DNA of 64,000 bases, taken from positions 62,001-126,000 of the forward strand of contig CANFLS010000001.1 of assembly GCA_947447955.1 (NCBI GenBank), given 5' to 3'. Of the stretch, positions 36,611 through 46,659 are shown in pieces. A model generated the notes under the pieces. That model worked only from the letters and a program-made list of their open reading frames with translations, was not told the origin of the DNA and ran no database searches. A program made the translations under genes and the position numbers. The DNA is from Flavobacteriales bacterium. GTDB taxonomy: Bacteria > Bacteroidota > Bacteroidia > NS11-12g > UBA955. Within the stretch, counting starts at the first letter, position 1. Each line of letters opens with the position of its first letter.

Positions 36611-37611
36611 GAAATTACAAGCCATTAAATATTCAAGAATTCGAATCTGGAGATTTTAAGTTAATTCCAATTCGAAATGAAGATCGATATTTAATCATGA
36701 AATGGCGCAATGAGCAAATGTATCATTTACGTCAAAATAAAAAACTTAATGAAGAAGATCAAGATTCTTATTTTGAAAATGTCGTGTCAGTATTATTTTC
36801 AAAAGAAGAGCCAGCACAAATCTTATTTTCTTTTTTAAAGGATGGCGAATTGATTGGTTATGGCGGACTTGTCCATATTAATTGGATCGATAAACATGCT
36901 GAAATTTCATTTATAATGAATACAGAATTAGAAAGTGATCATTTTGAAGAATATTGGTTGATTTATCTCGGATTGATTGAAAAAATTGCATTTCAACAAC
37001 TCTCTTTTCACAAAATATTTACTTATGCTTTTGATTTGAGACCAAAGTTATACGATATTTTGGAAATTGCCGGATTTAGCCAAGAGGCAAAACTCATAGA
37101 CCATTGTATTTTTCAAAATGAATTTAAAAATGTATTCATACATTCAAAATTTGGCTTTGAATTTCGAAAAATAGAAGAAAACGATTTATTATTAACTTTT
37201 GATTGGGCAACAAACAATAAACTTCGTCAATACTCATTCAATAAAACCGAAATTGATTTTGAAACCCATAAAAATTGGTTCTATAAAACGTTAACAGATA
37301 ATAATGTTCATTATTTCTTTTACGCTTTGAACAAAATGCCTGTGGGATTATTTAGAATTAATAAAATGGATAACCAAACAGGGTTAATTAGTTTTTTAGT
37401 TAATCCAAAATATCATGGCAATGGAATTGGTTATAAAATGGTTTCTGAAGGTATTGATTTGATAAGAAAAATTGATAAGGATCTTAGAACACTAAAAGCC
37501 GAAGTAATGAATGAGAATATCGCATCGTTAAAAATATTCCAAAATCTAAATTTTAGTAAAGTGCATATGAGTTTGATAAGTGAATTCTCATTGAATTTAG
37601 AAATTAAATAA
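36607..37611 (+). CDS. Protein with two GNAT acetyltransferase-like halves (PseH-like)
   Basis: IPIRNEDRYLIMKWRNEQMY... and a second LLTFDWATNNKLRQYS...GNGIGYKMVSEGI. Confidence 0.8.
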   Translation: MRNYKPLNIQEFESGDFKLIPIRNEDRYLIMKWRNEQMYHLRQNKKLNEEDQDSYFENVVSVLFSKEEPAQILFSFLKDGELIGYGGLVHINWIDKHAEISFIMNTELESDHFEEYWLIYLGLIEKIAFQQLSFHKIFTYAFDLRPKLYDILEIAGFSQEAKLIDHCIFQNEFKNVFIHSKFGFEFRKIEENDLLLTFDWATNNKLRQYSFNKTEIDFETHKNWFYKTLTDNNVHYFFYALNKMPVGLFRINKMDNQTGLISFLVNPKYHGNGIGYKMVSEGIDLIRKIDKDLRTLKAEVMNENIASLKIFQNLNFSKVHMSLISEFSLNLEIK

Positions 37612-38621
37612 TGAATTTCAAGAATCTATCCTCCGTTTTTATAATTGCTGAATTATCTGCAAATCATAATGGCAATATTCAAACCGCCATTGAAACTATT
37701 AGAGCTGCTAAAAGAGCTGGTGCTGATGCGATAAAACTGCAAACTTATACAGCTGATACAATTACTATTGATTCAGATAAGGATGATTTTATTATTAAGG
37801 GTACAATTTGGGAAGGTAAAAACCTTTATCAATTATATAAAGAAGCTTATACTCCTTGGGAATGGCATGAAGAATTATTCCGAGTAGCTAAAGAAGAAGG
37901 ATTAATTTGTTTTTCTTCACCATTTGATCCAACTTCGGTTGATTTTTTGGAAGGACTTAATTGTCCAGTATATAAGATTGCAAGTTTCGAAATTACAGAT
38001 ATACCATTAATTGAATTGGTTGCATCAAAAGGAAAACCAATTATCATATCAACTGGAATAGCCACTGAAGATGATATTGAATTGGCATTGTATGCATGCA
38101 GAAGAATGGGAAACAATCAAATAGCTTTACTCAAGTGTACATCAAGTTATCCTGCGCCAATTGAAGAAGCCAATCTGATAATGATACAAGATATGGCACA
38201 TAAATATGATGTTATTACTGGGTTATCAGACCATACCATGGGTCAAATTGCACCCGTTGTAGCTACATGTTTTGGGGCCAAAATCATTGAAAAGCACTTT
38301 ATTTTGGATAGGTCAATTGGAGGACCTGACGCTTCATTTTCAATGAATGAACTTGAATTTACGGAAATGGTAAAAGCAGTTAGATTAGCAGAAAAAGCAA
38401 TTGGTGTAGTTGACTATAGTTTAACACAAAAGCAAATTGACGGCAGGGTTTTTTGTAGATCATTATATGTAGTGGAAGATATTCAAGAAGGTGAATTAAT
38501 TACCGAAAAAAATGTTCGTAGTATTAGACCTGGGTATGGTATGCATCCGAAAGAACTCAAGAATTTGATTGGGAAAAGAGCAATTAATTCACAAAGTAAA
38601 GGTCAAAGATTTCTATTATGA
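37611..38621 (+). CDS. pseI: Pseudaminic acid synthase (NeuB family)
   Basis: IAELSANHNGNIQTAIETIRAAKRAGADAIKLQTYTADTIT; C-terminal SAF domain. Confidence 0.93.
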   Translation: MNFKNLSSVFIIAELSANHNGNIQTAIETIRAAKRAGADAIKLQTYTADTITIDSDKDDFIIKGTIWEGKNLYQLYKEAYTPWEWHEELFRVAKEEGLICFSSPFDPTSVDFLEGLNCPVYKIASFEITDIPLIELVASKGKPIIISTGIATEDDIELALYACRRMGNNQIALLKCTSSYPAPIEEANLIMIQDMAHKYDVITGLSDHTMGQIAPVVATCFGAKIIEKHFILDRSIGGPDASFSMNELEFTEMVKAVRLAEKAIGVVDYSLTQKQIDGRVFCRSLYVVEDIQEGELITEKNVRSIRPGYGMHPKELKNLIGKRAINSQSKGQRFLL

Positions 38622-39553
38622 ATAAAAATGTAAACCATTTTGAAATAAATGATCAAATTGTAATTATTGTAGGTTATAAATATCTAGATAATATTATAAA
38701 TTTAATTGACTCTATATTAAAATGCAAAGACAATGAGGAATGGAGAATTATAATTTTTGTTGATAAAGAAATTGACTCTGACAGTAGTCAGATAAAAATC
38801 AAAATTGCTTTAAACCAGTTATATAATGAAAGAATAACAATAATTTTAAGGACAGAAAATTATGGAGTTGGAAAAAATATATTGGCAGCTATACATGATC
38901 TTTCAATTGATCATCCAAATGGTATTTTTGTTTTACTAGAAGATGATTTAATTGTGCATCCAATGTATTTAGTGACAATGAAAAATTATCTTAATAAATT
39001 TAAAAGCAATAGTGAAATAGCTCATATTAACGGTGGATCTTATCATTTAAATAGATTGAAAAAAGGAATTTATATTAACCAAGAAGTTATTTCATATGGT
39101 TGGGGAAGTTGGTTCAATAAATTTCAGAATATTTTATTAACCAAGAGTGAATTAAATGTTTATCTCTCAAAAATGAACGATAAAGATATTTACAAATTTA
39201 ATTTTAATAATGGGTTTGATTATTTTGGTCACTTAAGGGTAATTATTGATAATAATGCAAATCAATGGGCATCATTGTGGTATGGCTCATTGTACTTTCA
39301 AAAATATTATTGTCTATCAATATATCCAGGTTTAATAAAAATAAATTTTAGACCGGGGGAAAATCAAAAGAAATCTTCTAAATGGAATGAATTGAAATTT
39401 ATCAGGTTTAGTCAGAATTTCAGTTCTGATAATTTAAAATTAGGCAGTACTGAAAAATATAATTCAGCTTTAATTTATTTCATGCAAAATCCCGTTAATA
39501 AGAACAATGTTAAATTTGTTTTGAATAAATTAATTAAAATATTTATTTCATGA
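38618..39553 (+). CDS. Putative GT-A type glycosyltransferase
   Basis: FVLLEDDLIVHPMYL acidic motif; gene context. Confidence 0.6.
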   Translation: MNKNVNHFEINDQIVIIVGYKYLDNIINLIDSILKCKDNEEWRIIIFVDKEIDSDSSQIKIKIALNQLYNERITIILRTENYGVGKNILAAIHDLSIDHPNGIFVLLEDDLIVHPMYLVTMKNYLNKFKSNSEIAHINGGSYHLNRLKKGIYINQEVISYGWGSWFNKFQNILLTKSELNVYLSKMNDKDIYKFNFNNGFDYFGHLRVIIDNNANQWASLWYGSLYFQKYYCLSIYPGLIKINFRPGENQKKSSKWNELKFIRFSQNFSSDNLKLGSTEKYNSALIYFMQNPVNKNNVKFVLNKLIKIFIS

Positions 39554-40917
39554 ACACAGTAGTTTTGTTGCCGTCTATAACTGATAGTTATTTCGATCCT
39601 TTTTTAAATAAAATAACTAAAGATTTCGAGAATGACGATCTAATTTTTATTTATCCGTATTCATATTTTGAAGAATATGGTTATCAATCAATATTACAAC
39701 CGTTTAATTTCTTTAGAAATTTAAGAAAATTTATACGGCGTAGGCTTTTAAAAAATAATAGATTAAAAAAAATTGAAGCTGATATTGTACGATACGACAG
39801 TGTTTGGAATGAATGTTTAATATTTCTTTTTGGTTTGGTTTTTGCAAAATTTGATATAGGCTTGAAAAACATAGACACTAAAAATTATTATTTTGTAAAT
39901 ACTGCTATAAGGTTTTTTAATATTTATGATATAAGTAAAATAAATCGTTGGCAATTGAATATTTTGAATTTTAGAATTTTTGACTTAAAGAGGCAATCAA
40001 AAAATTTTATCAGTAATAAATCAATTGAAATAGATAGAATTATATTAAACTATTTGGTTTATATGAATAATGTAATATTTGTGGAATCTATCAAAGTAAA
40101 AGAAAATGTAAAAATTTTAACTTTTGCTGAAGGTCAGTATAATATAGTTGATATTGCATGTGGTAGTGGCATATTACATAATGACGTGATAGATTATTAC
40201 AAAGGGAACTTCAATATGGATATTCAAAATATTATTGAAAAAAATAAAACAATAATAAATAATCGATTTAAAGGAAAAATAGACTTAGCAATAAATTACG
40301 AAAGAACTAAGAAATTTGATATGTTTATTGACTTAAATAGCTTTCTAAAAACGAACAAAATAGTGCATCCTAATTTTATTATATTGTTTTTACACGATTT
40401 TTATGATTCTCCTCACTATTGTGGACATTTAGGTTTTGTTGATTATTGGAATTGGGTTCAGTCTTGTTTAAGTATTTTCAAGTCATATAATACAAATTAT
40501 ACTCTAATTATTAAACCACATCCCAATTCTGATAATTTGGATAAGGCTTTGTCTAAAATCAAGCTTGAGGTTCAAGATAATGAGAACATAATATTCTTGG
40601 AAGAATTCATTAATAACGATTTTTTGATGAATATATTAAAACCTAAGGTAATACTTACACTAACTGGAACGATAATATTAGAATCAATTTTAATGGGAAT
40701 TGAAGTTATTTGCTTAAAAAACAATCCTGTTAAGAATTTTAATTTAAACATTGGATTTGATTCAGAGTTAGATTATTTACAGAAGTTAAAAAGTGTATTA
40801 CTTAACAATGATAATGAATTTATTTGTTTACAAAATTTAGATGAAGAGAATAGGGCTTTTTATATTATGAATTATCTAAGACCAGTTTTTCCTTTTAATA
40901 TTTCAAATTTATTATGA
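39550..40917 (+). CDS. Putative GT-B capsular transferase, candidate nonulosonic acid transferase
   Basis: LIIKPHPNSDNLDK (HP motif) and LTLTGTIILESILMGIEVI. Confidence 0.5.
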   Translation: MNTVVLLPSITDSYFDPFLNKITKDFENDDLIFIYPYSYFEEYGYQSILQPFNFFRNLRKFIRRRLLKNNRLKKIEADIVRYDSVWNECLIFLFGLVFAKFDIGLKNIDTKNYYFVNTAIRFFNIYDISKINRWQLNILNFRIFDLKRQSKNFISNKSIEIDRIILNYLVYMNNVIFVESIKVKENVKILTFAEGQYNIVDIACGSGILHNDVIDYYKGNFNMDIQNIIEKNKTIINNRFKGKIDLAINYERTKKFDMFIDLNSFLKTNKIVHPNFIILFLHDFYDSPHYCGHLGFVDYWNWVQSCLSIFKSYNTNYTLIIKPHPNSDNLDKALSKIKLEVQDNENIIFLEEFINNDFLMNILKPKVILTLTGTIILESILMGIEVICLKNNPVKNFNLNIGFDSELDYLQKLKSVLLNNDNEFICLQNLDEENRAFYIMNYLRPVFPFNISNLL

Positions 40918-41867
40918 TTGATTTCGGAGTAATAGTTTGTTGTTCAAGTCATGATTATTTATTGGCGGGTGGTTTAATTGAATCAATAAAAATATCAAAT
41001 CCAGATGTTCCGATTTGTGTAATGTTTGACAAGGACATACCAATTGATTGGTTCATTGCAATTGATCGAAGTATTATTTTTATTGATGTTAGATTATTGG
41101 AAGGAAGTATACTATTAAATTATGCGCAAGGATGGGGCTTGACTAAGTTATTTTCATTTTCACATTCACCGTTTGAGCATTTTTTAATATTTGATGCTGA
41201 TATTATTATTTCTGGGAAAATTCCATTAGAATCCTTCAAACAATTTGATTTTTTTTGTGATTTATCTGATTATTCATATACTAAGGACGAAATCAAAAGG
41301 TACTTTTTTGATTTAGAAAAATTAAAATCAGTTGAAAGTATTGATTTTAATTGGGATTATTATTATGATAGATTATTTGTTAGTGGTTGGTGGTATTCAA
41401 AAAAGTTTATTTTTCAAGATGCTGAATTATTACATTATATCAAACTTCAAAATTCAGATAAGTTAATTTTTTTCCCTGGGGAAATGGGTTTTTTAAATTA
41501 TTTGGCAAATAAAAAGGAATATCTTAAAGAATTAAATATCGGTAGAGCCAATTATCAGAAGATAATATTAGATTATTCTAAAAATGAGCAAGTTAATTTG
41601 TTTTTAGATGCTATTTATAAGGCGCAATTTAGAATTTTCCATTACGCTGGTATTAGTAAACCTTTACAATTAAATAATGATATATATTTTATACAACCGT
41701 TTATCTATTTTATTTTGAAATTTTGTAACCGCACAAATGAAAATTTTGATGTAAATGATTATTTCAAATTGAGTTCTCAAAGTAATACATTTTATATAAA
41801 TAAGGCTAAAAAGAATTCTAGATTCAATTTTATGTTTAAATTATTTAGGAAATTATTTAGGAAATGA
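40914..41867 (+). CDS. Putative glycosyltransferase
   Basis: LIFDADIIISGKIPLE (DxD) and context. Confidence 0.55.
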   Translation: MIDFGVIVCCSSHDYLLAGGLIESIKISNPDVPICVMFDKDIPIDWFIAIDRSIIFIDVRLLEGSILLNYAQGWGLTKLFSFSHSPFEHFLIFDADIIISGKIPLESFKQFDFFCDLSDYSYTKDEIKRYFFDLEKLKSVESIDFNWDYYYDRLFVSGWWYSKKFIFQDAELLHYIKLQNSDKLIFFPGEMGFLNYLANKKEYLKELNIGRANYQKIILDYSKNEQVNLFLDAIYKAQFRIFHYAGISKPLQLNNDIYFIQPFIYFILKFCNRTNENFDVNDYFKLSSQSNTFYINKAKKNSRFNFMFKLFRKLFRK

Positions 41868-43105
41868 AACAAATATTAGTTATTTACAAAACTGGTTCTG
41901 GTGGAGGTTTAATATTGGCCAATAAAATTGTTGCAAGTTCAAATAGTGCAATAAGTTTTGAAGCTTATCAAGTGGATAATGAAAATAGTCAAATAAAATT
42001 CCCATTAATAAAAAGAGTTTTTATAAAAGCAAAATATTTATTAAATGAAATATTTAAAAACAAAAAGGTTAAAAACAAATTTGGTAATAAACGTATATTA
42101 TATTCGGCGTTTTCAATGAATGCACAGGAATTGAATTTTTTAAACAAATTGAAAGCAAAATTAGTAAATGTTAATTATGATGGTGTATTGATTTTATTTG
42201 TAGGTAATAGTAATTTTAATTTAAAATCATTTGCATATGTTCTTCGTGACAATGCAATTAAGCCAAGAGTTTTCTGGTATGTAATTGACTATGCAATTTT
42301 TACTGGTGGTTGTCATTATCCAAGGGGCTGTGATGGTTATGTCAAAAGAGAGTGTTTAAATTGTCCCTTAGATACAGGTTTAGACAAAAATATTTCTTAT
42401 TTTAATTTAAAGACTAATTTGCATTTTGCTCATGAACTAAATTTAGAATTAGTTTATTCTAATCCTTATGTTTTGTCAGTCATAAAAAATTCCTTATTTA
42501 ATGGTTTTGTTTCACATAATATAAGATATCCTTATTTGTTAAATCAAGTAAATATAACTAGTCATGACAAAATAAATATTATGTTAGATATTGTGAATAT
42601 TAATGATTTTCGCAAGGGTTGGAATGAACTAGTAATATTTATTGAATTATTAAATCAAAGAATAATAAGTGGTTTTAAATTTGGAAATAATGAAATAAAT
42701 TTTATTTTTTTTGATAGTAAGATAATTGATTTTTTTGCAGATAAAATTGATATCTTTGGTAAAGCCAATATTATATTTAGCTTAATTAAAAACAAATTAG
42801 ATTATTCTGGATTTTCAAAACTTATGGTTGAAACAGATATATTCCTTAGTTTCTCTAACATGGACTTTGGGCAAATGGCTCTTGAGGAAGCAATTTTATT
42901 AGGTATACCCGCAATTAGTTTTAATGATGATTTTAATAATGTATTTGCTAAAAGTGAATTATTTTTAATTGATAAATATAATTTATTTCAATACTTAGAA
43001 AAATTTATATTTTTAATTGATGTTGTTGAAAAAAAGAAAGAGTCTATTGTATTGAGTAAAAAAGAAATATTTGTAGAACAATTTGTAGAACTTTTAAATA
43101 AATGA
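41864..43105 (+). CDS. GT4-like glycosyltransferase with Cys-rich segment
   Basis: FTGGCHYPRGCDGYVKRECLNCPLD, C-terminal FLSFSNMDFGQMALEEAILLGIPAISF. Confidence 0.8.
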   Translation: MKQILVIYKTGSGGGLILANKIVASSNSAISFEAYQVDNENSQIKFPLIKRVFIKAKYLLNEIFKNKKVKNKFGNKRILYSAFSMNAQELNFLNKLKAKLVNVNYDGVLILFVGNSNFNLKSFAYVLRDNAIKPRVFWYVIDYAIFTGGCHYPRGCDGYVKRECLNCPLDTGLDKNISYFNLKTNLHFAHELNLELVYSNPYVLSVIKNSLFNGFVSHNIRYPYLLNQVNITSHDKINIMLDIVNINDFRKGWNELVIFIELLNQRIISGFKFGNNEINFIFFDSKIIDFFADKIDIFGKANIIFSLIKNKLDYSGFSKLMVETDIFLSFSNMDFGQMALEEAILLGIPAISFNDDFNNVFAKSELFLIDKYNLFQYLEKFIFLIDVVEKKKESIVLSKKEIFVEQFVELLNK

Positions 43106-43797
43106 TTAATTTATATACTTCATTTATTCTGAGTAAAAATGGTCAAAGGAATAGAGAATTTATTAGTGTGTTGAAATTTAATTTAAATTTAGGCGTTTTT
43201 ACTAATATTTATCTAATCACCGATGAAAATACCAAATGTTTATTAAATAGGAATTTGAATTCAGTTAATTTAATTTATATAATTAATGACGAAAGACCTA
43301 CTTTTGGTTTTATGTTAGATTTATTTAAGCCGAATTTTGTAAATATTATTTCCAATGGTGATATAAAATTCACTAAAACAATCACTTATGCTGAATTTAT
43401 TTTGACTGAATATAATGTCTTGACTTTGTCGCGTTGGAGTGTGAAATATAAATGTTTTCCTTATGTTGAAAAATTTACAATTGGCAATAGTCAAGATGTC
43501 TTTGGGTTTAAAGGAAGACTACCAAGTTTAATTGGTGAATTTGATTTTTTTATTGGTCAACCTGCTTGTGATAATAAATTTTGCTATTTATTAAGTGAAA
43601 ATGGTTATCAATTATTAAATGTTTGTTTTGATATTATCACATTTCATGTTCATAAGAATAGTATGATTCATTATGACGCAGCTTCTTGTATACCACCTCC
43701 ATATACCTATATAAAAGCTAATTTTAATGATATATTTTCGGTAATTGGTAAATTAAGATATTATTATATGTTGTTTTTTGTTAGAATATTTAAATGA
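43102..43797 (+). CDS. Hypothetical, possible glycosyltransferase
   Basis: SQDVFGFKG...IGQPACDNKFCYLLSENGYQLLN...FHVHKN. Confidence 0.45.
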   Translation: MINLYTSFILSKNGQRNREFISVLKFNLNLGVFTNIYLITDENTKCLLNRNLNSVNLIYIINDERPTFGFMLDLFKPNFVNIISNGDIKFTKTITYAEFILTEYNVLTLSRWSVKYKCFPYVEKFTIGNSQDVFGFKGRLPSLIGEFDFFIGQPACDNKFCYLLSENGYQLLNVCFDIITFHVHKNSMIHYDAASCIPPPYTYIKANFNDIFSVIGKLRYYYMLFFVRIFK

Positions 43798-44663
43798 ATA
43801 AGAATTTAGTTTCTATTATAATTCCGGTATATAATAGGTCTAAAGTTTTGTATAAAAATTTTAATTATTTTAGGAGTTCTTTACTATTATTAGAAAATTT
43901 ATCATGTCCTGTTGAAATTTTAGTTATCGATGATTTTTCTGATCAGCCTTTAGATTATGATTTATTGAGAGTAGGATTTTCGGATTTTATAAGTGTTAGA
44001 TTAATAAGGAATATTTCAAATAGGGGAGTTTCATTTAGCAGAAATGTAGGTTTAAGATCTGCAAATGGGAAGTGGATTTTTTTTTTAGATTCAGATGATA
44101 TTTTTGATTTTGGTCGTTTTATTATTAGTCATTATAATTATCTAGTCAAAGATGATTTTGATTACCTTATTCTTGAGAAAATTTTAGTTCGTTTTCGAAA
44201 ATCGGAATTTGCGTTGGTTTTTAATTCCGCAAATTGGAATTCTAGAGATTTTGCACGGGAGTTTTATTTAAAAAGAAATTCAAATGCCGTTTATTCCCAA
44301 ATTTCAATGTTTATTTTTCGTAAAGATTTTTTAGATAATGTTAATTTGACTTTTAGGGAAATTTTAAGAAACAGTGAAGATACAGAGTTTAAAATGAATT
44401 TATTAAATAAAAATGGAGTTTATTTTACTTTGTATAGTGAAAATATATATTTGAGTAAAATTGAAGATAATAATTCATTAGGAAAAATAATAAGTTTAAA
44501 TAATAGAATGTACAAGATTATTTCTGCGCTTTTTGTATTATTCAAATTTCGTGGCTTTGTTATTTCTTATTATTTGGTAAATTATATTTCTTATCAAATT
44601 AAATGTATTCTAAAATATTCATTAAAAAAAATTTATGAAAAGCTTAAAAAAATATCTCGTTAA
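43794..44663 (+). CDS. GT2 family glycosyltransferase
   Basis: VSIIIPVYNRSKVL, NRGVSFSRNVGLRSANGKWIFFLDSDD. Confidence 0.92.
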   Translation: MNKNLVSIIIPVYNRSKVLYKNFNYFRSSLLLLENLSCPVEILVIDDFSDQPLDYDLLRVGFSDFISVRLIRNISNRGVSFSRNVGLRSANGKWIFFLDSDDIFDFGRFIISHYNYLVKDDFDYLILEKILVRFRKSEFALVFNSANWNSRDFAREFYLKRNSNAVYSQISMFIFRKDFLDNVNLTFREILRNSEDTEFKMNLLNKNGVYFTLYSENIYLSKIEDNNSLGKIISLNNRMYKIISALFVLFKFRGFVISYYLVNYISYQIKCILKYSLKKIYEKLKKISR

Positions 44664-45492
44664 TCTATTTTTTGTTTTTAAAATGCATTTATTATGGATG
44701 CATTTGTTTGAATCAATGAAATCTTTGAATTTTAAACTTTCTAATTCTGTTAAATGGAGGAGCGATGATTATAAATATAGGTTAAAAATGGATTTGGAAA
44801 TTTCTAAAAAGTTGAGTCAATTAATTCCAGATGATATTGTTAGAAATGGTCCTTTTAAGGGAATGTTGTATAAAAACAGAACAGTAATTGGTAGTGCAGT
44901 TTATCCCAAATTAATTGGTTCTTATGAGTCAGAATTGAATGAAATATGGAATAATATTCTAAAAATTGAGTTTAGTACTATTGTTGATATTGGATGTGCT
45001 GATGGTTATTATGCCGTTGGTTTGTCGCGTTTATTTAAAAATTCAATTGTATATGGTATAGATATTGATTCATTAGCTCTTGAGAAATGCAAGGAATTAG
45101 CTGATTTGAATGAGGTTAATGTAAATTTAATTAAGGGTATAGACACTAATGGATTATTAAATTTGGATTTAAGTAATAAATCTTTAATAATAAGTGATTG
45201 TGAGGGTTTTGAATTAGATTTATTTCAGGATTCTATATTTCAGAATTTTGGTAAGCATTATTTTTTAATTGAATGTCATGATCTCTTTAATTTAAATATT
45301 ACCGAAACATTATTAAATAGATCTAAATATACCCATAAGCACACTATAATTAGTAGTACTGATGATATTTTTAAGGCCTATTTTTATGATTATCCTGAGT
45401 TGGTTTCATTTAGCTTAAATGAGAAATTTCAAATTTTAAAAGAAGGTAGAAAAGCTATAATGTTTTGGTTGTATCTAGAACCGATTGATTAG
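44635..45492 (+). CDS. SAM-dependent methyltransferase
   Basis: FSTIVDIGCADGYYAVGLSRLFKNSIVYGIDID. Confidence 0.85.
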   Translation: MKSLKKYLVNLFFVFKMHLLWMHLFESMKSLNFKLSNSVKWRSDDYKYRLKMDLEISKKLSQLIPDDIVRNGPFKGMLYKNRTVIGSAVYPKLIGSYESELNEIWNNILKIEFSTIVDIGCADGYYAVGLSRLFKNSIVYGIDIDSLALEKCKELADLNEVNVNLIKGIDTNGLLNLDLSNKSLIISDCEGFELDLFQDSIFQNFGKHYFLIECHDLFNLNITETLLNRSKYTHKHTIISSTDDIFKAYFYDYPELVSFSLNEKFQILKEGRKAIMFWLYLEPID

Positions 45493-45498
45493 GTTAAA

Positions 45499-46659
45499 AT
45501 GAAGATTGGTTTTGTGTTATCTGTCCCACCTGGTTATTCTGAAACATTTTTTAAGAATAAATTTAAATTATTAAGTGAAATAAATTCTGAAATTTATTTA
45601 TTTGTAGATAATATGGATAATTCTTGTAATGGGAATTGCATTGTTGGTTTTTCAATGGGTAATGGTTTTGTAAGAGATTCTTATAAAATTGTTATCGTGC
45701 TTAAAAGAATTTTAAATTCGCCAATTAGAACGTTTTTATTATTTAATAAAAATAGATTAGATGGATTTGGTCTTTTAAAGAACATTCGCTCAATATTTAT
45801 TTCCGCGCACATTTTGAAATATAATTTAGATTGGTTACATTTTGGATTTTGCACAATGGCCGTCGGAAGAGAAAATATTTCTCAAGTGATTGGAGCTAAA
45901 ATGGCAGTGAGTATTCGTGGTTACGATATTACAATTTTTCCTCATAAAAATCCTGGTTGTTATAATAACGTTTGGAAGCGAATTGATAAATTACATTACA
46001 TTTCCAATAGTTTATTAAATTTGGCAATAGCAAATGGATTTTCGAAAATTATTGAACATCATAGAATTACGCCGGCGATTGATATTGTGAAATTTAAATA
46101 TCAAGGTCCTAGAAATAATAATATTTTAAAGATTGCCACAACCGCGAGACTTACTTGGGTAAAAGGTTTAAAATACGTAATTAATGCATTGGGTATTTTA
46201 AAAAAGCTAGATATCTTATTTGAATATATTATTATCGGTGATGGCGAAGATTTATTAGAATTAATTGAACTGGCAAAAGAAGTTGATATATTCAATCAAG
46301 TTATTTTTGCTGGGAAAAAAAGTCAAGATGATATTATTGATATTCTTAAATTGACTGATATTTATATTCAGTATAGCGTTCACGAAGGTTTTGGGAATTC
46401 TGTTTTAGAAGCACAATCTATGGGTTGTATATGTATTGTTAGTGATGCGGAAGGTTTAACGGAAAACATAATAAACAATGAAACTGGTTTTATTGTAGAA
46501 AAGTGTAAATCAGATTTATTAGCGAATAAATTAATAGAAGTAATGAATTTAGATGAGAAATGTAAATTTGATATTACTTCTAGAAGTATGAAACGAGTTG
46601 AAGCAATCTACAATATTAATGTGCAAAAACAAAAGTTCTTAGATTTTTATCAATGTTAG
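45499..46659 (+). CDS. GT4 glycosyltransferase
   Basis: ATTARLTWVKGLKYVINAL, HEGFGNSVLEAQSMGCICIVSDAEG. Confidence 0.93.
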   Translation: MKIGFVLSVPPGYSETFFKNKFKLLSEINSEIYLFVDNMDNSCNGNCIVGFSMGNGFVRDSYKIVIVLKRILNSPIRTFLLFNKNRLDGFGLLKNIRSIFISAHILKYNLDWLHFGFCTMAVGRENISQVIGAKMAVSIRGYDITIFPHKNPGCYNNVWKRIDKLHYISNSLLNLAIANGFSKIIEHHRITPAIDIVKFKYQGPRNNNILKIATTARLTWVKGLKYVINALGILKKLDILFEYIIIGDGEDLLELIELAKEVDIFNQVIFAGKKSQDDIIDILKLTDIYIQYSVHEGFGNSVLEAQSMGCICIVSDAEGLTENIINNETGFIVEKCKSDLLANKLIEVMNLDEKCKFDITSRSMKRVEAIYNINVQKQKFLDFYQC

